A stretch of DNA of 13,248 bases, from positions 4,644 through 17,891 of the forward strand of contig DCGD01000131.1 in assembly GCA_002315195.1 (NCBI GenBank), read 5' to 3'. The notes beneath the pieces were generated by a model. That model had not been told where the DNA came from. It worked only from the letters and a program-made list of their open reading frames with translations, and made no database searches. This document shows, one piece after another, positions 7,620 to 13,248 of the stretch (within the stretch, counting starts at the first letter, position 1; every line of letters starts with the position of its first letter). The translations under genes and the position numbers were made by a program. This DNA comes from Prevotellaceae bacterium UBA1787 (GTDB lineage: Bacteria; Bacteroidota; Bacteroidia; Bacteroidales; Bacteroidaceae).

Positions 7620-7647
7620 AAAGACGAAGTTTCAAACTTCGTCTTTT
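7620..7647. terminator. Bidirectional terminator hairpin between convergent genes
   Basis: AAAGACGAAGTTT (7620-7632) and AAACTTCGTCTTT (7634-7646) are exact reverse complements around one base, which gives about 12 paired bases with a 3-base loop. On the minus strand the stem is followed by CCTTGTTTTT, a U-rich tail, so it should terminate the gene ending at 7708. On the plus strand it ends in TTTT and could catch read-through from the nrf operon. Confidence 0.75.
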
Positions 7648-7707
7648 CCATTCTCTCTTCATATTAGTAGAATACTGTTATTCAAATAAAATTATCACAG
7701 TCAATAA

Positions 7708-8805
7708 CTAACGTAATTGTACCTTTTTGTTTCCGATGATATAAGTTCCTTTCGGCAACCTATTAATGTCACTTTCATTCTCTCCTACTTTCATACCCCA
7801 AGGCGTATAAATTGTATTGATGGCATTGTTGTCAGAAAGAGGAGCGACGGCACCTGACACAAATTCTTCCTTAGTTACAACCTTAAGTTCATCCGGCGTA
7901 CCCTCTGGTACAACCAAATAAGACTGATTTGCTGGAAGATACTCCTCTGTATATTTGACAAAACCCAGTTCACCATTGGAAGTAATGCCTAACACTCTCA
8001 TGGTTGCAGGGTCATATTTCTTACGCGCATCAGCCGATTTTGGTCGGCCTGGATTATTGAAATAAACACCTGACAACATGTTGTCCTGCGGCTTCGTTTC
8101 ATTGTTCATTAATAGATTCAATTTATTGGAAGATGGTTCATGATTTTCGCACATGATCAACACGGGCATGGAAGCCGGAATGGTGGAAGATTTAATTTCG
8201 CAAAGCACAGCCTGGCCATTATCCACCTTGTTGATATAGTATGCCTTCATGCCTGAAGATGCGAATGAAAAACCAAACGATGCATAGAATGGAGCATAAA
8301 ATTTTCCTTTGCTCTCAACGCTTGGTGCTACGCCGAAATACTCATCTTCAGTATCAATTGGTAAAACAAGCCAATTGCGATAGTCGCCTTTCACATTGGT
8401 ATCAAGTCCTCCTTTTTCGCGTTGGGACGTTTCACCATCACTGAGATACTTGCCTTCCGCATACACCTGATAATATTTAGCGGAGGTTTCATAAAGCGTA
8501 ACATAATAACCAATGATGGCATGGACTCCGGTTCCTTGACTCAACAAATCGTATACATTGCCAACCTTCTTGATATATATAATCGAAGCGGGATCATAGA
8601 GGGTGCGTTCATGATTCTTCCACAATTGTATGGCACCCATATCGGCAGAAGTTGTAGAAATGTTAATTTTTCCGGTATTGTCATAGACATATAGATAACG
8701 TTGTGAACCGACATTCTGAACGCGATAGAAGCCATCACCTTGTAACTTTGCGAAAGAAACTGATGAAACCAAAAAAACAATCAACAACAAAAAATACTTT
8801 CTCAT
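7708..8805 (-). CDS. Secreted protein of unknown function with possible type IX secretion tail
   Basis: The 365-residue protein begins MRKYFLLLIVF and has a signal peptide ending near SVSFA. The frame stays open to 8844, but the added 13 residues precede the signal peptide, so I use the ATG at 8805. The N-terminal part (GDGFYRVQNVGSQRYLYVYDN) resembles lectin-like or beta-trefoil-like modules seen in Bacteroidetes surface proteins; this is a loose resemblance. The final ~35 residues (NTIYTPWGMKV ... LPKGTYIIGNKKVQLR) follow the pattern of Prevotella C-terminal tails related to the type IX sorting domain. Export through the outer membrane, with retention or release at the surface, is therefore likely but unproven. 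Substrate and role are unknown. It is the last gene of the minus-strand envelope cluster, separated from the OmpA gene by a terminator hairpin. Confidence 0.82.
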   Translation of the reverse strand: MRKYFLLLIVFLVSSVSFAKLQGDGFYRVQNVGSQRYLYVYDNTGKINISTTSADMGAIQLWKNHERTLYDPASIIYIKKVGNVYDLLSQGTGVHAIIGYYVTLYETSAKYYQVYAEGKYLSDGETSQREKGGLDTNVKGDYRNWLVLPIDTEDEYFGVAPSVESKGKFYAPFYASFGFSFASSGMKAYYINKVDNGQAVLCEIKSSTIPASMPVLIMCENHEPSSNKLNLLMNNETKPQDNMLSGVYFNNPGRPKSADARKKYDPATMRVLGITSNGELGFVKYTEEYLPANQSYLVVPEGTPDELKVVTKEEFVSGAVAPLSDNNAINTIYTPWGMKVGENESDINRLPKGTYIIGNKKVQLR

Positions 8806-8826
8806 GATATTAAAAGATAAAAAATA

Positions 8827-8869
8827 AGACCTGTCGCCAAACAAAAATTAACTTGTTAGCGACAGGTCT
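8827..8869 (-). terminator. Terminator hairpin after the OmpA-family gene
   Basis: AGACCTGTCGC (8827-8837) and GCGACAGGTCT (8859-8869) form a perfect 11-bp stem around a 21-base loop. On the minus strand the stem is followed by TATTTTTTATCTTTT, a strong U-rich tail. It lies 18 bases past the OmpA stop and ends only 21 bases before the next start codon. The secreted-protein gene therefore depends on read-through or on a promoter inside or overlapping the hairpin. Confidence 0.8.
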
Positions 8870-8886
8870 AAATGGTCATTTATAAA

Positions 8887-10011
8887 TTACTGTGCTATAC
8901 AAACACTTACGCGATTTTTAACGTTTTCAGCAAAAGGCTGTTCAGTATCGCCCTTAAATTCTGAAGAGATGCGGCTTTCCGAGATACCATAATTCGTTGT
9001 CAAAACGCGAACAATGGCAGCAGCACGTTGTTCAGAAAGACGACGATTGATTGAAGCGTTGCCAGTCTTCTTATCTGCATAACCGGTAATTTGTACCTTT
9101 GCGGATGGGTTGGCAGTCAGATAGTCTGCGATATCCTTAATCTTCAATGATTCGGAAGAACGAACATTAGTTTTGTTCAAATCGAAGAAAATATCACGAC
9201 GCAAAGGAGCCACAACAACCTTTTCAACAGTAACAGGTTTCTCAACCACCTTTTCAACCACCTTTTCAACCACCTTTGCAGGAGGAATTACAGTAGAGGG
9301 AGGAGTCACAGTTCTTACAGAGTAAGGTGCTCTGAAATTATACTTGATGCCAGCGAGAGCATTGAAATACCAATCTGCGTTGCCGGCCTTCTTTGAATTG
9401 TAATGATCGTTGAGCGTGGTTGCCTGGAGTTCAATACCCAAAACAACGCGATCACTTACGCGGAAATCAACGTTTGCACCTGCGCGACCTGCAAGGCGTG
9501 TCTTTGTGCCATCCCAAACATAACGCAAAAACTGGTCATTGTCAGTTACGTTTGGATGAGCGGCACGCATGGCTTTGTCAGCGTCACTTGCTTCACCATT
9601 CTTGAATGCGATGTTTGCACCAATACCGGCGAAAAGGCTCACATTCACAAGTCTCTTTGGATTGAAACCACAAAGCAGGTTAGAGAGGTTGAAAGTAGCG
9701 TCAACCATTGGAGCCACATAATTCCATTTCCACTTATAAATGGTATTATCTAAATCAGAACCACCCTTGCTCTGCCAAGCGTTCACAGCCAAACGGGCAC
9801 CTACAACGGAATTAAAGTTGTAGCCTACACCCAACTGAGCATTCATAGACACGAGTTTGTCGAAATCAATCTCACCAAGCGTATATTGTCCACCATACTG
9901 TGCCTGAATATACCAATGAGGATTGAAAACATACTCTGTCGTACTTTGAGCGTTCACGGTAAGCCCCGCTAACGACATCAAAGCAATCGTCAATGTTTTC
10001 TTAATATTCAT
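8887..10011 (-). CDS. OmpA-family outer-membrane protein with peptidoglycan-binding domain
   Basis: The 374-residue protein has a signal peptide (about 1-21, ending VNAQ) and an N-terminal beta-barrel of about 200 residues. A Val-Glu-Lys/Pro linker (about 232-268) with VVEK repeats follows, then a C-terminal OmpA-like domain (about 270-374). In that domain, D313 (in GYADKKTG) and R329 (in LSEQRA) match the pair that binds the diaminopimelate of peptidoglycan. The protein should tie the outer membrane to the cell wall and may also form a pore. Proteins of this type are abundant in Bacteroidales. It lies 97 bases downstream of the large lipoprotein gene, in the same direction, and a terminator hairpin follows its stop. 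The leader contains a strong hairpin (10045-10075). Confidence 0.93.
   Translation of the reverse strand: MNIKKTLTIALMSLAGLTVNAQSTTEYVFNPHWYIQAQYGGQYTLGEIDFDKLVSMNAQLGVGYNFNSVVGARLAVNAWQSKGGSDLDNTIYKWKWNYVAPMVDATFNLSNLLCGFNPKRLVNVSLFAGIGANIAFKNGEASDADKAMRAAHPNVTDNDQFLRYVWDGTKTRLAGRAGANVDFRVSDRVVLGIELQATTLNDHYNSKKAGNADWYFNALAGIKYNFRAPYSVRTVTPPSTVIPPAKVVEKVVEKVVEKPVTVEKVVVAPLRRDIFFDLNKTNVRSSESLKIKDIADYLTANPSAKVQITGYADKKTGNASINRRLSEQRAAAIVRVLTTNYGISESRISSEFKGDTEQPFAENVKNRVSVCIAQ
9243..9277. repeat. 12-bp tandem repeat in the OmpA linker
   Basis: CAACCACCTTTT is repeated in tandem about three times (copies at 9243, 9255 and 9267, the last imperfect at its end). It encodes the VVEK units of the linker between barrel and peptidoglycan-binding domain. 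Copy changes would alter linker length without shifting the frame. Confidence 0.75.
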
Positions 10012-10044
10012 AATCTGGAATTTTGATTGTGTTGCATTGTATTC

Positions 10045-10075
10045 TGCAAGATGTGGTTAAAACCACATCATTGCA
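10045..10075 (-). promoter_or_regulatory. Stable hairpin in the leader of the OmpA gene
   Basis: TGCAA plus GATGTGGTT (10045-10058) pairs with AACCACATC, a bulged A, and TTGCA (10061-10075). That gives about 12-14 paired bases with one bulge and a tiny loop. It lies between the lipoprotein stop (10109) and the OmpA start (10011). No T-run follows on either strand, so it is not a standard intrinsic terminator. It could stabilise the OmpA mRNA, mark a processing point between two co-transcribed genes, or regulate translation. These roles are inferred. Confidence 0.55.
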
Positions 10076-10108
10076 AAATAACAATTTGAATTAAATGATA
10101 CCCATTAT

Positions 10109-13100
10109 TTATTTAACAGTAACATAGTACTTGCGAGTAGTAATCTTGCCTTGGTAATCCAATGCGGAATAAGCCAACTCATAGGTGTAACCTGGTTTAC
10201 CGGTAAACAAGACAATGCTTGAATTAGTTTCAGTTGACGTGCGGTCAAGAACGGTGTTCATACCATCCGCCTTGTTAGCTTCATCCAAAACAGCCTTACA
10301 ATCAGGATTACCACCTTGTGCAGTCGTAGTAATCTCACCATTCTTATAAACATTAGTAACAGCAATATGCTTCTTGAATGCGGGAACAAGGAGTTCACCA
10401 GTCAATGAAGTCAGATAAAGTTCAATACCACCAGTTCCTACAAACTCAGTCGGAATCCATATAGTAGTACTCAAAGAATACAAGCACTTGTCTTTTGCCT
10501 GGTAAACAGCGGATATGTTAAGATAGCCATTGATGTTATTCAATCTATTATTGATACCATTGACAAAACTGTTCATCTTTGACGTGAACTTATCCACATA
10601 GGTATTCAACTTATTCCTAACTTTTGTGAGGTTCTTGTCAAGCTGTCCTTGTACCTGTTCATTGATGTCGGCAACCTGTTCATTTACCTGTTTAATTACT
10701 CTATTGACCTCATTACTTAATTTGTCAGCCACCTTGGTACCCATGTCAGCCACCTGATTGTTGAACTTGTCTTCCAATTTCTGCAGCCAACTGTCAAGAT
10801 TATCCACCTTAATGGTATCATTCTTGTATGTAATTTCATAGGTTTCATAAGTCTGGCCACCACCGGTTGTCTTTGTCACCTTATTGAATTGAGGCATCTT
10901 TACAACAACAGCCAAATCACCGAGGTCATCCAAATGGAACTTTTGGAATGTAATTTGAGCCTTTGATGTATCAATCTTGATTTCGATTGGATCGAATGTA
11001 ATCTTCAAATCATTAATCTTTTCATGCAGTTTATCTGCGATTCTGTTGAAGTTAGGAATCCTGCCTAAATTGGTGTTGTCTTTCAAGAAAGAGTATGAAA
11101 GAGGCTGAATGGCAGTAACGGCCATTTCGTATTGTGATACCACACTGTGCGTGCCGAGATTGTCAGACCAAGTAGCCTTGACAGCATTTGCATCAAGATT
11201 ATGGAACAGACCTTCGATTGCGCTATTGTAGGCTAAAACAGCAGAAGTAAAAGGAGCAACAACTTCATTCAACTTGGAACCAACATTGCTGGTATTGATA
11301 CCCTTCAAAGCATTGAAGACAGCCTTTGTCACATCCTTCAAATCTTGTTTATCAACATCGGTTTTCAACTTCAAAGTTTCAACATCGTCTGCTTTGATGG
11401 TAGCATTAGCCTCATAGAAACCATTGCTTGCCGCACGATGTCCGAAACCAATCAAATAATCAGAATATTTCAATGGAGAAAGAGCAACAAGAGCTTGCTT
11501 GTCCTGACTGTTTACTACATCAAGCACTTTACCCGTGAAATCGGTTGTATTGGGATTGACCGTAACATAAAGCTTACCTGCGTTACCCTCTGTTTCATCC
11601 ATAAGAGTTTGCTGAGCGTAAGCATAATAAATATTAACGCCATTAATCATTTCCATATCCTTCGCGGTCAAAGCATATTCTTTATGTACATAATTAAGCG
11701 TAGCATCGGTTGGGAATTCAACATCATAATCACTGACACCATACAACAAAGCCAAAACCTTTGTGCTGAAACCGGTTGGATATGCGAAAGTACCGAAGAC
11801 TGGATTGTTAACCTCCTGGATAAGCAAACTGGTAACCTGAGCTTTCAAAGCGTTAATAAGAGCATTGATGGAATCTTGAAGAAGAAGAGCATTTTCCTCA
11901 AGAGCAGTAATTCTTGCATCCAATGCCTTGTCTGCATTTTGGTAAGCTTGTTCAAGTTTGGCAATCGTAAGATTGAACTTGGAAGCTTTGACATAGTTCT
12001 TCAAATCTGAAGTCTTTGCATAATCCTTCAAATCTGAAGTCTTTGCATAATCCTTCAAATCTGAAGTCTTTGCATAATCCTTCAAAACGGAAAGCTTAGC
12101 GTACTGATCCATTGAAGCATACAAAGATTTCAAGGAGTCGCTCAGGTTTTCAACACTCTTCTTGGATGCGAAATTTTCCATTTCCTTAGCCACCTTTTCA
12201 GCCAATTCCTCGATTTGTTTGCTCAAAGCGGTGTCGTTCTTTAACAACTCGTCCTTTACAAGGTTGATGGTATTGAGCGTTTCGTTATACAGAGTTTCAA
12301 GGGTATTGGCTTTAGCCAAAGCGGCACTTGCATCAGCGGCTGCCTTTGAAATCTGGGGACCCCATGCAGCAATATAAGTTATCACGGAATCAGCAAGTTC
12401 TTTCAAACCTTCCAACTTAATCGAATTCTGCTCTGCAAGTTCGTATGCTGAATTAGCCTTTGCGGCAGTCTCCAAAACAGACTTGTTCAAGTTGCTTGTA
12501 ATCTGAATCAACACTTTGATACTATCCGTATTAGCTTGAATGCTATCACTCAAATTGTCAATTTGACCATTCAAATTTTCAATTTGACCATTCAAATTGT
12601 CAACGTCCTTGCCTTGCTCAACAAGTTCTTTATCCAAATCCTCTACGGCTTTCTTGAGTGTGGCAATATCTGCACTTTGTGCAATATTCAGAAGAGAATC
12701 CGCACGATTTACATCTTGTGCATTTTTTACAATCAACTGCTTCAACTGGTCAGAAGCGAGAATGGTAGCCTGCACACCGTCTATCATTTTTTGAACTTCC
12801 TCTTTGGAAAGTCCCGGATGAGCAGCAATAGAGTCAGAAATCATCTGAGCCACCTTGTTCTGATCAGTGATGTTCTTTTCAAGAACATATGCAGCGATGC
12901 TGTTCTTAAGTTTCTCAGGAGTGCAGGTACAACTCTTGATGTTTTGGTTGATGGAATCCTGCAATGCCTTGATTTGTCCCTGCAACTTTGCCTTTTGATC
13001 AGTCAAAGCTTGTTTTTGTGCATTGATGAGTTCCACCAATGTTGCATTTTGGTCCTTCAGTTTCGAATTCAAATCGTTGTAACGATCTTCATCGTAATCC

Positions 13101-13180
13101 TTACAAGAACTCACCATGCCAATGCCGACAACTACCATTGCCAGCATAAGAAGTTTCGTAATTTTACTTTTCATTTTCAT
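10109..13180 (-). CDS. Large coiled-coil surface lipoprotein of unknown function
   Basis: The 1023-residue protein has a lipoprotein signal peptide with its lipid-carrying cysteine at C26 (MVSSC). The next residues, KDYDED, resemble the acidic export signal that sends Bacteroidetes lipoproteins to the cell surface. Residues of about 30-455 are predicted by eye to be long coiled coil, with heptads such as NLNGQIE and three tandem KDYAKTSDL units at 367-393. A globular region (about 456-790) follows, then a second helical stretch (about 793-900, rich in QVxDKLxNEV-like sequence) and a C-terminal domain of about 120 residues that may be Ig-like. The shape suggests a stalk carrying a head. I do not recognise the family. 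ATGs at 13180 and 13174 are both possible starts. It is the first of three same-strand envelope genes; no clear promoter was found in the 68 bases upstream. Confidence 0.88.
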   Translation of the reverse strand: MKMKSKITKLLMLAMVVVGIGMVSSCKDYDEDRYNDLNSKLKDQNATLVELINAQKQALTDQKAKLQGQIKALQDSINQNIKSCTCTPEKLKNSIAAYVLEKNITDQNKVAQMISDSIAAHPGLSKEEVQKMIDGVQATILASDQLKQLIVKNAQDVNRADSLLNIAQSADIATLKKAVEDLDKELVEQGKDVDNLNGQIENLNGQIDNLSDSIQANTDSIKVLIQITSNLNKSVLETAAKANSAYELAEQNSIKLEGLKELADSVITYIAAWGPQISKAAADASAALAKANTLETLYNETLNTINLVKDELLKNDTALSKQIEELAEKVAKEMENFASKKSVENLSDSLKSLYASMDQYAKLSVLKDYAKTSDLKDYAKTSDLKDYAKTSDLKNYVKASKFNLTIAKLEQAYQNADKALDARITALEENALLLQDSINALINALKAQVTSLLIQEVNNPVFGTFAYPTGFSTKVLALLYGVSDYDVEFPTDATLNYVHKEYALTAKDMEMINGVNIYYAYAQQTLMDETEGNAGKLYVTVNPNTTDFTGKVLDVVNSQDKQALVALSPLKYSDYLIGFGHRAASNGFYEANATIKADDVETLKLKTDVDKQDLKDVTKAVFNALKGINTSNVGSKLNEVVAPFTSAVLAYNSAIEGLFHNLDANAVKATWSDNLGTHSVVSQYEMAVTAIQPLSYSFLKDNTNLGRIPNFNRIADKLHEKINDLKITFDPIEIKIDTSKAQITFQKFHLDDLGDLAVVVKMPQFNKVTKTTGGGQTYETYEITYKNDTIKVDNLDSWLQKLEDKFNNQVADMGTKVADKLSNEVNRVIKQVNEQVADINEQVQGQLDKNLTKVRNKLNTYVDKFTSKMNSFVNGINNRLNNINGYLNISAVYQAKDKCLYSLSTTIWIPTEFVGTGGIELYLTSLTGELLVPAFKKHIAVTNVYKNGEITTTAQGGNPDCKAVLDEANKADGMNTVLDRTSTETNSSIVLFTGKPGYTYELAYSALDYQGKITTRKYYVTVK
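12000..12080. repeat. Three identical 27-bp tandem repeats inside the lipoprotein gene
   Basis: Three back-to-back copies of a 27-bp unit (12000-12026, 12027-12053, 12054-12080) are identical at every base. Each encodes the nine residues KDYAKTSDL. Degenerate copies flank the array on both sides (LSVLKDYAK-like and KNYVKAS). Identity at the silent positions points to recent expansion by slippage or recombination. Because 27 is a multiple of 3, copy changes would lengthen or shorten the stalk without a frameshift. Confidence 0.9.
12551..12603. repeat. 21-bp heptad repeat in the lipoprotein gene
   Basis: A 21-bp unit recurs at 12551 and 12572 and starts again at 12593, differing at one base between the first two copies (CAAATTGTC versus CAAATTTTC). 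It encodes NLNGQIE and NLNGQID, exactly one coiled-coil heptad per unit, and so extends the rod by whole turns. Confidence 0.75.
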
Positions 13181-13248
13181 AATTATTGATAATTACCTTT
13201 ATTTATATTTCTACTTTTCAATCTCCTTAATTCCGCAGCATTGTTTTT

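Noticed and set aside
8806..8844. N-terminal extension of the secreted protein
   Set aside because: It runs through the terminator hairpin and would bury the signal peptide behind 13 extra residues.
11345..12010. 221-codon plus-strand frame opposite the lipoprotein gene
   Set aside because: An antisense shadow of a long biased coding sequence; no domain or start signal, while the minus-strand protein is coherent.
12000..12080. Possible CRISPR-like array
   Set aside because: The 27-bp copies are directly adjacent with no spacers and keep an open reading frame, so they are coding tandem repeats.
12536..13189. 217-codon plus-strand frame opposite the lipoprotein gene
   Set aside because: Same reason: it mirrors the coiled-coil coding sequence and has no protein-like features of its own.

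Overview
The window comes from a Bacteroidales genome, most likely Prevotella or a close relative. The evidence is a set of promoter motifs of the Bacteroidetes type (TTTG / TAnnTTTG), a lipoprotein whose lipobox cysteine is followed by an acidic surface-export-like signal, a secreted protein with a Prevotella-style C-terminal tail, and a nitrite-reductase operon with CcsB and CcsA as separate genes. Genus is inferred from style only; no rRNA or marker gene is present.

Left part (1-1792). About 310 bases with no convincing gene are followed by a minus-strand MocR/GntR-type regulator, which fuses a winged helix to an aminotransferase-like PLP domain. It is divergent from the nrf operon. The 77-bp gap between the two starts holds a good minus-strand promoter, a -7-like element for nrfH, and a perfect 10-bp inverted repeat that could be the regulator's operator.

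Middle part (1793-7293). A plus-strand operon for respiratory nitrite ammonification contains nrfH (tetraheme quinol dehydrogenase), nrfA (pentaheme nitrite reductase with the CX2CK catalytic heme), ccsB and ccsA (System II heme attachment) and an outer-membrane porin of the alginate-export type. NrfH would take electrons from menaquinol, NrfA would reduce nitrite to ammonium in the periplasm, CcsBA would attach the hemes, and the porin may admit the substrate. A hairpin terminator follows at 7387-7416.

Right part (7708-13180). Three minus-strand genes encode cell-envelope proteins. In transcription order they are a 1023-residue coiled-coil surface lipoprotein with exact tandem repeats, an OmpA-family porin with a peptidoglycan-binding domain, and a secreted protein with a possible type IX secretion tail. 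A U-rich terminator hairpin separates the last two. The OmpA gene is preceded by a strong hairpin that lacks a U-tract. The functions of the lipoprotein and the secreted protein are unknown.

No tRNA, rRNA, CRISPR array, insertion sequence or integrase was seen. The most notable points are the MocR regulator paired with an nrf operon, the operator-like repeat between them, and the stalk-like lipoprotein with a recently expanded 27-bp repeat.
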